This document shows, in pieces, positions 40,801 through 52,894 of a stretch of 64,000 bases of DNA. A model generated the notes under the pieces. It was not told where the DNA came from, made no database searches, and was given only the letters and a program-made list of their open reading frames with translations. Each line of letters starts with the position of its first letter. Positions within the stretch are counted from its first letter, which is position 1. Source of the stretch: Acanthochromis polyacanthus (lineage: Eukaryota > Chordata > Actinopteri > Pomacentridae); the NCBI RefSeq assembly GCF_021347895.1, contig NC_067124.1, forward strand, positions 18,528,521 through 18,592,520, written 5' to 3'. A program made the translations under genes and the position numbers.

Positions 40801-43800
40801 GTGAAGGAGACTGATGAAAGACAAGAGGAGACTGAAAGGCAGGACGGGAGAGAAGAAGAAGAAACATCTGAGAATGAAAGAAAAGTAAATAAAGAGAAAT
40901 CTCAAGAGGAAAACGAGGAGGAGGTCAAGCCCAAAGCACCTGCACGAAGTCGAAGATCTACCAGAGCTATGGCTTCCCAGCACACACCACAGAAGGAACA
41001 AGACTCAACCGTATCAACCAATGATGATTTCCCAGCAAGGAGAACCAGATCTCGCTCAAACTCCTCCAACTCAATCAGCTCAGAGAGGTCAGTCTCAAGT
41101 CTCAACACCCAGGAGTCCAAGGGAAGTGGCCGAGGGAGAGGAGCGAGGACGACCAGCAAGTCGCCTCAGACAGCCGCTGTCAGAACTAGCAATCGAAGAG
41201 CAACGGTGGCTGCAGGGCCGACAGAACAGGACAGCAGTGATACTCTTCCTCAGGGACTCCTTTCAAAGAACAACTCGTCCAACTCCTTTAGTCCTGAGGT
41301 TTTCAGCAGCGTGAAGTCTCTAAACAGAGGAAGAAGAGGGAGGAAAACAGAACCTGACCCAGACTTGATCCCTGCTGTTCTTCCTCACAGTGACCAGAAT
41401 TCAGCTTCCAAACCGACACCCCGAGGCAGGAAGAGCAGGAAGCTAGAGGGATCTTCCAGTGAGGCGCTCGGTGGAAATGAGAAAGAGAAGGCAGACTCCC
41501 AGCAATCTAGGACCACTAGAGGGCGACAGCAGGCCAGTGCAAATGGTTCTGAATGTGCAGCTACAGATGAGACGGACCAATCACCTCATCAGGAAGGAGG
41601 TGTCAGTGAGGAATCACTTTTGCCTAAAAGGAATGTCAGGGGCAGGAGTCAAAAAGCAGCTAGGAGTGAAGCTGTGGAGGAATCGGTAACTTCTACAGCC
41701 AGTGGTGATAAGGCTAAGAACAGAGGAAGAGGAAGGAAGACTGAACCGAAGGCAAATACAGGAGCAGACTGTGGTCAAAGCACTAACATTTCAGAAGCAG
41801 CAGATGAAGAAGGGAAAAATAAAACAAAAAATGAGATTCCTGCTACTATCCAAGTGAAGAGAGCAGGTAGTACACCCAGTACTCAAGCAAAGAAGAATGC
41901 AAAAGATTCTCAGCCTGAAGTGGAGGTGAAAGAGAGTGAAAAAATAAAGGAGCAGACTGTTGAAAAGATACCCAGGAGTCAGCCTTCAGCATTGCAGAAA
42001 GAAAGAAAGAAAATGAAGAGCTGGAAGAAGGTGAAGCGTCTGTCAGTTCCATGAGCCAGAATTCAAATGAGGACACAACTAAGGTGACTTAATGACTTCG
42101 TCCTTACTTACACATTGGCAAGGTTATGGTCTTAGAAGTTGTGGTTTGATTGAAACAGAGATATATTAAGTGTGAAATCCAAATGACACAAAGTGGGAAG
42201 CTGAGTAGTAAATAATTAATGTATGGGACTTTCTGTTCTCGTAACGTAATGCTTTTACCTCAGTGCATTTGTCTCTGACTCAGCCTTTCCAGTCACCATA
42301 ATCTCTTACATCTGCTTCCTCCACTGTTCCACAACAAGAGAAGTCCAAGGCGCTCTGCATCACCAGTCATTCACTAATGAATTAAGTGATTCTCTGATCA
42401 CCCAGTCACTTCCTACTCTTCCATTTTATGATCTTTCTTTACTCCTGATCCTCATCGTCTATATGTGTTCCGTGGTTAGCCTTTGTTTATGTTAATTCTT
42501 GCAATGTTTAGCTCATTTTTTCCTCCCTCCTTCCCCGTCTATCAGCCCCAGACGCCAATCAGCAGTCGATCTCGGAAACGGCAAACTTTTGCAGACTCCT
42601 CTCCTGTGGCAAAGTCTCCACGCCACTCCTCCACTTCACCAGCAGCTGTTGGTCGACAGCGAGTTCCAGGCCTGGCCTACAAGGTCTGTATTCTGTCTCT
42701 GTAAACCTCAGGGCAGTTCTTCAAAACAATATGTGCAAGGCTATCTGTTCAGAACGATAAACATACTAGAACGGTAGTAATATGAAAATAAACTCACACT
42801 TTTTTCATTGAATTGAATGAGATGATTTATAACAGTTTGATTTCTATTTATTAGGTAAGGAGATGAAGCCAAGCTTGATAAGCTCAATTTAGCATAGATA
42901 CTAATTAAAGCACTGTTCTTCATTGTTTAATCCTCACAGAAACAGTTAAAATGAAAAGTTGTGGTTTAGTAAGGAGTTGTGTCTGCCACATCATGGTGAA
43001 AATGGAGCTTTGAGGGTCTGCACTATGACTAGTTAGTTGATTATACATGTCTTTGTGCAGACTGGTAAACTATAGAGGTGCTGATTGGTCTGTTTCTTAA
43101 TGACAGAGGTAGGTTAGCTACTTTCCCATGTTTCTACTCTTTATCCTAAAGTAAGCTAACTGCCTGGTCACTTTAGATCCATGCATAATTGAGAGATATG
43201 ACTGGTATGTATCTTCTAAAGTCAGTCTTATGAAAAAAAATGATTTCCCTAATCATAAATGTCATGTTTAGAGTTAGAGTTGTGTAATCTATCTCTTTTT
43301 GCGTAGGTGCTAGTAGTTGTTTTAAGCTTAGGTGGCAACAAATCACTGCTTATCATTCAGCTTAAATCAGCTCCAAAAAATGACCACAAAATGCACGACA
43401 AGGCTGTAGGACCAGGACCTACTAAAATAAATTTTCCGCACTTATTTTCTATCATCTCGTACCAGTAAATTCCAGATTACCAGAAACCTGTACAATTGCA
43501 CTGTTGTGATTTAACTTGGTTGTAAACCTGTCGTTTTTTTCAGGTGTTGTTCACGGGGGTGGTAGATGAAGGGGGAGAGAAAGTGTTGGCTCATTTAGGA
43601 GGCAGCATGGCTAAAGGCATAGCAGACATGAACTGTCTGGTGACCGACAAAGTGCGCAGGACTGTCAAATTCCTGTGTGCTGTGGCTAAAGGTGTCCCGA
43701 TCGTCACCACAGACTGGCTGGAAAAGGTTAGTTTCTATAGCTGGAGTTTGTAGAGTCTGGGCCACATTGGTTCTCTCTGTAAATGTATGCAAAAGTGTAA

Positions 43801-44938
43801 ACAAGTGGTACAAACACATACAGAGACATACTCATACAGACTCTCCTCTCCTCTCATCTCTTGTCTTGTCTGTGTCACAGAGTGGTAAAGCTGGAAGCTT
43901 CCTGTCTCCTAATGCTTTTGTTGTGAAGGATCCCGAGCAGGAAAAGAAGTTCAGTTTCTGCCTGCAGGACTCCCTGAGGACTGCCAGCAGTCAGCCGCTC
44001 TTACAGGTATTCACTCCTGCTATTTCTGTTTGTGCTTATGTTTTACTCTGAGAGGTTAGCAGAATGATGTTCCTCTTGGTGGACGGCACAGGGGTGGTTT
44101 ACAGTACGGATGGTGAGAAATAGCAAGTCATCGTAGGAATGGAGTAATAATTGAATCATCTTCTGCATTACTTTAACCTCAAACCACTTTGTTGTTCAGA
44201 CTTTAATGGAGCAAAGTGTTGATTATCTTTACACTGTGGCTTATAGGAAGTCATTTACCATTTCCTGTTTATTTACAGGTTATGTTTTATGTATTGTGTT
44301 CCTGAGGCTGCACAATTTCCCCAATGCTGAAGAGGAACAGTTTGATGAAACATAATACAGCTAAAATTAGTGAATACACATGATACCAAACTGCATTTGT
44401 CTTTTATGGATTTTTTTCACCTTGCAGAGATGTGAGAAATCCTATTGTTGCATGTTGTGTACTGTATGTGTTTTCCTCATTCTTTCTCTTAGGGATATGA
44501 CATCCATGTCACAAAGTCGGTGAAGCCAGAGCCAGTTCACATGAAAGACATCATTTCCTCAAGTGGAGCTAGTTTTCTATCAAAGATGCCCACCAGTAAT
44601 AAGGTGCTAATACAGCTTAGAGACTTTCTCATATCTCACACAAAGTACATAGACATCAAACTGTTACTGCTGTCTTCACATGCTATCATGTAAATCCTCT
44701 TGTTTTCTTCCACCTTTGTCTCTCTTAGCCTCAGACTGTTGTGATTTCCTGTGAGGAGGACTGGCTGCTGTGTGGTCCAGCTGTTTCTGCATCTATCCCC
44801 GTGGTCACTGCTGAGTTCATTCTCACGGGGATCCTACAGCAGAAACTGGATTTTCAGTTGCATAAGCTCTCTCCACCTGCAGCTGCCCTGCATTATTCCC
44901 CTGCAGGGGGCAAAGGAAGGGGCAGGAGGAAGACTTAG
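34847..44938 (+). CDS. mdc1: mdc1, mediator of DNA damage checkpoint 1
   Basis: Nuclear scaffold that binds phospho-H2AX and recruits the MRN complex and RNF8. Exons: 34847-34982, 35069-35659, 35746-35824, 35933-37164, 38424-42083, 42546-42683, 43544-43726, 43881-44006, 44493-44603, 44729-44938. About 2,155 residues (human 2,089). The N-terminus MDATQ keeps the Thr4-Gln site phosphorylated in human MDC1. The FHA domain (from ~33) has LGRD, SKQHA and GSTNGT. Exon 4 holds seven SDTD-like acidic motifs, CK2 targets that bind NBS1 in human. Exon 5 opens with TQAF and TQPF, the ATM/RNF8 motif type. The C-terminal tandem BRCT has VLFTGVV and RRTVKFLC, which contain the phospho-serine pocket residues. 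Two apparent single-base deletions in exon 5 break the frame as given. Confidence 0.93.
37688..37858. repeat. diverged tRNA-like SINE fragment (mdc1 intron)
   Basis: Head ggccgcagtggttggcatgg with ctcacagc and tcccgggtttgattcc (B-box-like), then a jump to the tail gctggggataggcccccgtt, accctacagcagataaagc and a gtatagatatatggattgatgg ending. The middle is deleted. Confidence 0.7.
38424..42083 (+). CDS. mdc1: mdc1 giant exon 5 with two apparent 1-base deletions
   Basis: Low-complexity acidic/basic exon. The frame is open to ~40330, where CTGCCCAAAG stands in place of the CTGCCAAAAAG seen in the paralogous repeat at ~39820. One base is missing and the next frame continues from 40345 to ~42010. 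A second shift within a gaaa-repeat (~42000-42020) moves to the frame reading NEELEEGEASVSSMSQNSNE before the donor at 42084. The exon needs exactly two extra bases to join exon 42546 in phase, so both gaps are explained together. Either assembly errors in purine runs or real mutations that would remove the BRCT domains. Confidence 0.85.
39071..39430 (+). repeat. 189-bp tandem duplication coding 63 residues in mdc1
   Basis: Two near-identical in-frame units, the first opening at GACGCTCACC 39071 and the second at 39260. Each encodes DAHPQERNHSEAQYLAATQP followed by a SFPGP-R/K-rich segment. Looser copies of a TQP/SFPGP-like cycle continue to ~40350, so the exon has grown by repeat duplication. 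Confidence 0.9.
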
Positions 44939-45911
44939 TATTGAAGACCTGAACAACATGTCACTGTGTGTGTGTGCCGACAAAACTGGCAGTAGCGGTG
45001 CTGCCCATTATTTGTAGATTCTCTTATGAATTTTACATTGTTGGGAACATTTGTGAGTCAGCTACTCCTCAAGACTGAAGAATGTATTTGTGTATGTACA
45101 CATGGAAGAACATGTCATTTTACTGACAGCTGGTAAATGTTTAAAAATGGATTTTACACTTTACAAAAGAGTGATGTGACAAACAAAACATGAGGAGTTT
45201 ACCAGAAAGACAAGTTTAGATGGATGCTGAAATCTTTCTTCAATCATGATGTCAGAAATCTACTTTCAGTGCAGTCTTATCTTTTTTATCTACGTATGGA
45301 AAAATACAATTTTGCAAAATTGTTGTAATGTTGCTGCTATCCTTCCCTATCACTATCCCCATTTGCACAATAACAACAAGAAGCAGAGCATAACTTACCA
45401 CTGCTCTTTTTTCCATGTTCCAAGCGGCAGGTGCCTACCATGAACTGAGCGTTATAAAGATCATGTTTAGATAGCAGACTAGCTGTGCTGATGGGGTTTC
45501 TTCTCAAATCCCCCAGCTCTGGTGGTCTATCTATGATAAAAGCTTGTTTACTGTCTTGTTAAGTGCATATTAGCTTTTATACGGAGATAAACATGAACTT
45601 ACCCGTATGTTTTTTGCTTCCTCGTCCATCGTCTCCATTAAGCACCTACTCCATTAAGACTTCATCCAGTCCTATTACCTTCAGGGAAAGCCAAATACAA
45701 TTATAGGTAACTGACTGCTGCTTCTACATCAGTATCTTATGGCGATCCCATCCATTTATGAACCGTCTCTGTGCTTCATGTGTACATACATGTCTTGGTG
45801 CTTTGAAAGACTGGCATACAGAAATCACAGCTGGTTTTCTTTCATGACCCACAGCAAACGTTTTTACATGTTCTTCCTGGTGTAACTTTTAATTTGCTAA
45901 TAGCATTTACT

Positions 45912-45917
45912 AATAAA
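45912..45917 (+). terminator. mdc1 polyadenylation signal
   Basis: AATAAA about 970 bases after the mdc1 stop codon. The 3' UTR (44939 to ~45940) has no other feature. Confidence 0.7.
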
Positions 45918-46262
45918 AGCAATACATATTTTCTTTGTGTGGATGTTTTTATTTTTTAAAGCTTTATATTACTGGTATTTGCACTGCATAGAATCCAATA
46001 TGAAATATAAGTTATGATCCAAACATAGAAAAATGATCATTTCTAGAAGATTTCAGCCAAATCCTGAGTGGATGGCTTCACAGTTGAAAAAGGAAATATT
46101 TTATTGGACCTTCCACTGAGTTTAGTTTTGCTTTTTGAATAGTACTGAACAGTCAACATATCTGAACTTACTTATTTTTATGATTGGTACTAGAAAAGCA
46201 GGATTTCAGCTTCTGATATCCTACTTTCCTCGCAGTGTGACTTCATTTATTGTTTGTTTTAA

Positions 46263-46816
46263 CCCTCATCCTCTGAGTCAAAACTGACCTGTTTTAAAGT
46301 TTGAAAATATATAGAGAAAAAAAATTCAGAGTGAAACTTCTGATGTCCACATTTTCAACAATTTTGTGAAATCTTTGAACATTTTTTGGTGGAAAAAGAA
46401 TGCTAAAGATCTTTCTTAAGAACATTCACAAAAAATTAACCAAAATCCAATGAAATTTGCTGGATTTTGGTTAATTTTTTTGTGAATGTTCCTAAAGAAA
46501 CTATTAGAAGTTTTGCTGATGTATATGTAATCACTTTAGATATTTTCATGATTTTTGTGGAAAATTTTCTCATTTTTGAAAATATTTACAGGGACTTTCT
46601 TGCCAAATTTGGGTATTTTTTTTATTTTTTATTTTTTTAAAAATAGAACTTTTAAAGGAACCTTTTAAAAAATTCTTGGAATTTTCTTCCTGATTTTTTT
46701 TTTTTGCAATTTTTTTTTAGAAATTTGGGGATTTTGTTTTTGTGCCGAATTTGTGATTTTTTTTCAGACAAGGAAACAGTATTTTTTAGTGCCTGTAAAT
46801 GAGGACAACGGGAGGG
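46263..46816. mobile_element. TTAA-flanked piggyBac-like MITE, second copy (554 bp)
   Basis: Exact TTAA at 46259-46262 and 46817-46820. Ends are ccctcatcctctgag and (inverse of the right end) ccctcccgttgtcctcattt. Shares long blocks with the element at 17047-17799. An internal hairpin lies at ~46420-46500, where acattcacaaaaaattaacc and its inverse ggttaatttttttgtgaatgt face each other. No ORF. Confidence 0.85.
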
Positions 46817-46929
46817 TTAATAGTGTTGAAAACTGATAAGAAATTACATGATGGGATAAAGCAATGCACCACCTCTTCTCACATCCCCTACTTTGGACAT
46901 AATTATTCATTTGCTTCACAGTTTTGCGC

Positions 46930-47250
46930 TCCATCAGCTTGCTGTGTGAACTGACAGACTAACATCTCCTCATCAGGTCCAGGTGTCTTCAGGTGTCTTC
47001 AGGGGTCGCAGAGTCGCCGGTGTTTCCCGACACGAGTCGATTGGCTCCGAGAGCGGAGCGGAGCCCGACATATTCTGAATAGCTCCCAAATGTTGAGCCC
47101 GAGACGTGAAGTGCAGCTCTGGAGGGGGGCGAGGTTGGAAGGGAGGGAGACGACGGAGGAAGGAGAAGAAACGGGCAACATTCACACACGTTTTCACCCT
47201 GAAAGCATCTCAGCATCTCCGCAGTGACAGCACAGACCGCTGCGTTGAAG
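46930..47250 (+). promoter_or_regulatory. probable promoter and non-coding first exon of the Ig-like gene
   Basis: A CpG-rich block unlike its AT-rich surroundings ends in a good donor, gttgaag|GTAGGTGAG (exon end 47250). The only downstream + strand gene begins with an acceptor just before its start codon (caag at ~52871-52874), so it needs a distant 5' UTR exon. The link between the two is inferred. Confidence 0.4.
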
Positions 47251-49234
47251 GTAGGTGAGCTGCTTAAAGGCGTTTTTTTTATTTTAAAATTTTGATTTCA
47301 ACATGTGCGGATGGATTTGTTGGTTCTGGCTGGTGCATGACGGGTTAAATTCTGCAGTTTTTTGGTGGATGCGCTTACCGGCTATCCGGGGCTCGGAGGT
47401 GACTGAGCTGCGACGTTTAGGCTTCCTCCAACACGTTTTATTGAGAGGAATATGTTTTTCCTGACTAAATCAAGACTTAATCACTGACAGGCTTCATCGA
47501 GGTCTTCTTGCCTGGTGTTTTAGGTTAATTAAATTGATTCATTAGGCCTTTTTGATAGGAACCAAAAATTCAAAAATGAAGAATTAAAATTTATTCTTGG
47601 CTTTAAAAGGGTGCATTTTTTAGTCCAACTCAATAAAAACATAACATTTTACGTTATTATGAGCCTACTACTATTATCAGTAGTATCATATTTATTCCAT
47701 TATTCTTTATTTTAAGAATGGGCTGCATGTTGTGTGAACATTTTTAATAAGATCCTAGAAGATGCTCTGCTTGGTCTGAAAGCTTTGTTGTCTCCACCTG
47801 CAGTGTCCAGCTCAGAGGCCCTAAACAACACAAAGGGGCTCTATTATCAGCAAATACTGTCATATCTGCATCATGTGTCTATTTTCTCTTTTTATCGCCT
47901 CTCATAGTGTGTTTGTCAATAACTGCACACTGCCCTACCAACCCCCCTCCCCACTCCTCCTTCCCGTCCACTGATTTTAATGCATCTGGCAGGTGCAAGC
48001 AATATGGTGGAAACCTGTCTCATCCTTTAGTCCACTGCAGTCTGTGTGGTAAGAACGTAGCTTGTCAGCCGCTACATGCTTAGACGTCACAAAATGCACG
48101 TTTTTGTTTTGCCTAGCAAGATGTCCTGGTCGTGTTGTGTCTGAAACGTGAGAAGATGCTTCAGAGTTTTAATTTGTCACATTGGAGAAGGGAAGCCTCA
48201 TTGTTTTTTCAGTGTGGCGCATCCCTTGGTCTCACTTGTAGCATTAGTCCTCATCACCAGGGGGACAAGGCCTCAGGTTCCCTGCATCACTTCTGCAAAG
48301 GAAAGGAGTAATGTGAAAATGAAAGAGAAATGATAAAGGCTACGGACACAGAGTTTGCTTTGTTGGTTCCCCACATCTGCAGTCACTGAAGGCATTTCCG
48401 CCTCTTTAAAAGCCGTGGACAAAGACCTGTCTGTCTCGCCGATAAGTAGGGAGTTTGGAGTTTGAGGAAACACAGGCACAGGCTTTGATGCCCTGGCTCA
48501 GATTATATAAGATAAGGAGGAGGAGAGGATGAAAGAGACGTAATAAAAAGAAAGAAAGATCCAGAGAGAAATGTAGAAAAAGTGGGAAAGGAGGCAAATG
48601 TCCCAAGATGAAGTGAGGCAGATCTTGTAGTGACTTTGACTCCAAATGCTCCAAATACTCGCAGAGAAGGATTTTTAGAATTTTGTTGATTCACAGATTC
48701 TGCGTAGAAACACCAGATTGTCCATGGTGACTCTGTGAGGCCAACTGCTGTGACAAACAGATGGAAACGGTTGCTTTCTCTTTCATTTGCAGCCAACCAG
48801 TCCTACGCTTGCTGCATTATAAATTAATAAAGCAAGTGCAGGATTGGTTTACATAGATAGATAGCTAGATAGATAGATAGATAGACTTCTACAAGGGTCA
48901 CTTTTTTGTTGTTTTTTATTTTGAAGCTGCTTCAAACAAAGGTTCAAAACTTGACAAGAAGGCGAAAAATAAATTGTAGAAACAGAAATAGTGTCTGTAC
49001 AAATATAATCAGTCTAATCTGAGTTATGCAATTGCCTGAATGCTCAGTCAACTATTGAGTCAGTGGCTCAATAGTTCAACAATTTGTCTTGTGTGCAATT
49101 AAATCAGTGGGCTTTTTAGGCTTTCCACCTGCAGTTTTGAGTGAGAATGTGACAGTGCAGAGGAATGTGTGAAACAGTAGCTGAGGTTGTCAGAAAATGG
49201 CACTTTAAAATGTTAGTTTATTCTTATATTATGA
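47251..49234. other. putative intron 1 of the Ig-like gene, first part
   Basis: No gene recognised. An ATAG/GATA microsatellite lies at ~48855-48886. ORFs such as 48503-48796 (minus) have no recognisable similarity. Confidence 0.5.
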
Positions 49235-49765
49235 TCATAGACTGTATATATAGTGGACGTAGCATCTGGCTCCAGAATTGAAGCCAACCCGGAAGTATCA
49301 AAAACTTGCAATATCACGCCGTCCGCTAGGGTTGGCTCCAAAAAGCTTTTTCTCCATAGACCCCAATTCATTTTTGGAAAAAATAAAATTTGATAGACTG
49401 ATTTTCTACAGCTCAGGATTTTTTTCCCGTTAGTTTTCATGGTCAAAATGAGAGATCAGGTGGCCGATCTTAAAATAAATCACTACTGAATTTTAAATAA
49501 AACGTTAAAGTTGGCGGAGCCACAGGGCGTGGCTATACTTGATAGACAGCAACAGAAGCCTCTGCGGTAAAATGTGGGCGGGATAAGAGAGTCCTCAGCC
49601 GATCCTGCCCCAAGTTGCTCTCCGGTCCAGTCTGTTTGATGACGCTTTTTACGTCACTGGCTCCAAAAAATCCAAAACGGCGACCAGGAAGTAGCAAAAT
49701 CCGGGCTTCATTTTCTCAGCGTTGAAACCAACAGGTGACGTCACGGTTAGTTTACGCCTGATTAT
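49235..49765. repeat. teleost MITE-like repeat
   Basis: Opens with agactgtatatatagtggac followed by gtagcatctggctccag, and closes with gaaaccaacaggtgacgtcacgg, phrases I know from a widespread fish repeat. The expected mirrored right end (tatatacagtct) is absent, so this copy is truncated. GC-rich internal blocks differ from the AT-rich host. Confidence 0.6.
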
Positions 49766-49944
49766 GATAAGAAAAACTGAAGGTGTTTTTAATGTTTCTT
49801 TTTAAAAATATATATGTTGAATTCATTCTTTTAAGCTCATTGTTTCTTTCAAGAAAACATCATCAAATAAATTATTGCAACGAGAAAACAAACCTGCAAA
49901 TAATTTTCTAATCTCTGTAGTACAACCCCCAAAACAGACCTACA

Positions 49945-50157
49945 TTCACCGTTCTCTATCTTCATGGGAATCTCCCTTCGCTTCTTGGGCCTTGTGTTTC
50001 TTCATGTTTTCTTTATGTATTCTACCGTTATTTGCCTGTATTGAGAGGATTGCTCTTACAATCCTGATCTTCGTCGCCAGAGCCTTCATCTCTGGTGGAT
50101 ACCAAGTTGTATTTGTTTACACACCAGAAGTGTTCCCTACAGAAAACAGAGCCTTAT
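49945..50157 (+). pseudogene. SVOP-like transporter fragment
   Basis: An open stretch encodes [20 protein letters not shown] followed by [18 protein letters not shown] and [13 protein letters not shown]. This matches the SV2-related (SVOP/SVOPL) major-facilitator family around its 10th-11th transmembrane segments, where the human protein has [20 protein letters not shown]. Similarity stops abruptly at GAGCC, followed by ttatttgattttatttgatt. No neighbouring SVOP exons were found in this window. It is probably an isolated exon or retrocopy remnant; origin unknown. Confidence 0.7.
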
Positions 50158-50284
50158 TTGATTTTATTTGATTTGATCGTTTCACCCCAGAAATGTTGAA
50201 GGTTATGAATTTGTAAGTAATCAATGTGCAGGGAAAGACCTCTATTAAAATTGTGTTTCACTGTGTGTAACCTCCTGTCAGAGT

Positions 50285-50985
50285 TGTTTTACTTTTTAAA
50301 ATTTTTCCCAGCTTTTCTTAGGGTGTCCCATAAAGCCTGCAAGTCATGATTCCAATAGGATTTGTAAGATTTTCGAAAGCTTTTCTGGCTGTCAGGTTTC
50401 TTAACACCCATATTTAATACTGCACAGACATAACCACAGAATTTATCATACCAAGCCTTCAAATCACTTTGATTGTTCTTAATATTTACCAGTTGCTCTG
50501 TAAAGTCTGCTAGCGTGATGCTACCGGACAAAAATGAATCAGAGAGTCATCATTGTACTGCAGTTTTTTCTAGTTTACGGTAAATACAAATTCTCTTTAA
50601 CAAAGTGAGATCTTACTTGAATCTGTCAGTCTGTCCATCAGTCATTTACATCTGTCACCCAGCAGAGAGAAGCCTTCATCTCATAGTTTCTCTTTTAGCT
50701 TCTTTGGGGTAAAAACCCATAACTTAACACAATTACTTAAACCTTCATGTGGAGCAACAGTATCGTCTAATATAGGTGAAGTTATCTTTGCCCAAAGGCA
50801 TTCTACCATTGAGCACACAGCATTTAACGTCCCAAAAATTCCTTTCACATTTGTCTGTAATTATCACGAAGCTATCTAGACTATTCATATTGGGTATATT
50901 ATTTACATAAATTAAACTGGCGTCAAGACTACCAATGTGACTGCTGTTCACAACAGACAGACTATACATCTGAGCAGTTTAATGC
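50285..50985 (-). mobile_element. LINE endonuclease remnant, minus strand
   Basis: A minus-strand frame (50969-50745) contains CCVLNGRMPLGKDNFTYI, the late endonuclease block of fish LINEs (LNGR...FTY). A second (50531-50289) contains a SYKSYWNHDLQALWDTLRKA segment, typical of the linker between endonuclease and reverse transcriptase (PWWNxEL-like). Frames are broken and no reverse transcriptase follows. Confidence 0.7.
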
Positions 50986-51007
50986 CCAAAATATATTTCA
51001 CACATAC

Positions 51008-51180
51008 AGTCATGGAAAAAAATGAGACCACCCTTGTTTTGTTGTTCATTTTGTTCATTTTAATGCCTGGTACAAATAACGGTACATTTGTTTGGACAAA
51101 TATAATGATAACAACAACAATAGATCATAAGAGTTTAATGTCAGAGCTGATATTAAGATATTTTCCATAGTTTTCTTGAT
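51008..51180. mobile_element. Tc1-type terminal fragment
   Basis: Starts tacagtcatggaaaaaaatg followed by agaccacccttgttttgttg, then ttaatgcctggtacaaataa and acatttgtttggacaaatat. This is a Tc1-type terminal inverted repeat plus subterminal sequence common in fish. No transposase and no opposite end were found nearby. Confidence 0.6.
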
Positions 51181-52870
51181 AATATCCAAAATCACCTAAG
51201 TTTTGGCATCAATTGCTGCATTGTACCTCCAAAAACAGCTTTTAGGCTATAAATGTTTTCTTTTCTGCCTGTTTTAGTCACATGAGACACACAGGAGTTA
51301 GTGCTTCATTGCATAACCGTTGGTTGATGCTTTATCATTCCCAACAGGTGCTGAAGGTCTTACAGTATCTCCTGTGTTATAAAGAGACACAATCTTGACT
51401 GCATGTTGCTGCAAAGTGTGACTGTGAGCACTGCAGGTTCCTCCTCCAGTGCCCTCCTGGGCTTAGTACATGAAAACTGCAGCAAAACCTCTTCTTTTAC
51501 AAGCTCTTGATGTGTTGCCTCAAATGCTTCAGTACATCAGAAGGCAGCTCACATCATCATAATCCAGTCGTTCAGCTGATTATTGTGGATTCCTGTGGCT
51601 CTTCTGGGTTGTTGTTCTGGGTGTTTACTACTGGAACCTTAGCCCGGTGATTACACAAATCAGCGTAAATCAATGGACAGTCAATGACAGTGATCCAAAG
51701 CCTGTCAGACCTCTTCAACATCCACATACCCCTTAAAGAGAAGCGTTGAAGACATGATCGTCTACTGGTGACAATTTAAAGCAACACTGTCTGTGACAGA
51801 TAAAACCTACTTAGGACCTTGACTTTGCAGTGCCGTCAGCTATTAAATCCTAATGCCGTTCTCAATGAAGAGTTACGCCCCAATCTGATTTTATGTCTGA
51901 AATCCCATGATATTTTTTAGACCGATAAATTGAATTTACAGGGACTGCAAGACTCTCTGCAGATAGGCTGTTTAGGGAGATTTTTTAAGTATGATTAGAA
52001 CATTTTTAGTCTTCTACATTACACAGAATAGGACAATTAAACAAAAGACAAAGAAAATCCTGACCTCAAGTATATGTAAGTTTATCTATAATTATGAAAC
52101 ATAGTCATACATTTATAATGACATTGCTTCTTTCACTTCATGATATTCTTTCTGTTAATGTAGACAGCCCTGTCTGCCTGCAGTTATTTCCTGCTGATCC
52201 CTTCCTGGGCTTCTAAAAGGAAAAACCACAAAACAATCTGTTGGCCTAACTTCTTGATGTGCTGCTTCTGATGTCTCTGCAGGAAGAGAGGTGTTTAAAT
52301 CATCAGGGTTCCCTCAGCGCTGCAATAATCAGGATACTTCTTTGAAAATTCCACATGGTCTTAAAGAAATTATACTTGCAGGGTTCCCTTTAGCATGTCT
52401 CCTGTTTGAAGCTCACCTGAGCACAGACTTATTGAAGCCATCGTGTGTTTCCTGCTGATAAGATCTGTATTAGACAGCTGTAGTACTGGAGGCATTATGT
52501 TAAAAGTGATCAATGTATGTCTTCGATCTTTGTGGAAAGTGTTTTATACATCAAGGAATGCTTTCCAGTTAAATTATTGACAGTGACAGTGAATGTAGAA
52601 GCACTGTATAATAATGTTTGTGTTAATTATCTCGTGAGCCTTGTATTCATTGTACAATTTTTCTGACAAGTTCAAGGCCGTCAACCAGAAAATCATTGTT
52701 CTTTCCAGTCAACATTTAAACTCGTCATAATAGTTGCTTCATTCTGAATTATAATTTGTTTTTATGACCTCCAATTTATTTCCAGTATAAGGACTACTCA
52801 AATACAAGAATGTGTAAGAAAAATGTATGTTTTTGTCAAAAATTATAACTTCTTTTCCCCCCTTTTTTTT
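51181..52870. other. putative intron 1 of the Ig-like gene, last part
   Basis: No gene, RNA or repeat recognised. A T-rich tract at 52858-52870 precedes the acceptor of the signal-peptide exon. Confidence 0.5.
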
Positions 52871-52894
52871 CAAGACACAACATAATCTGCCAAG

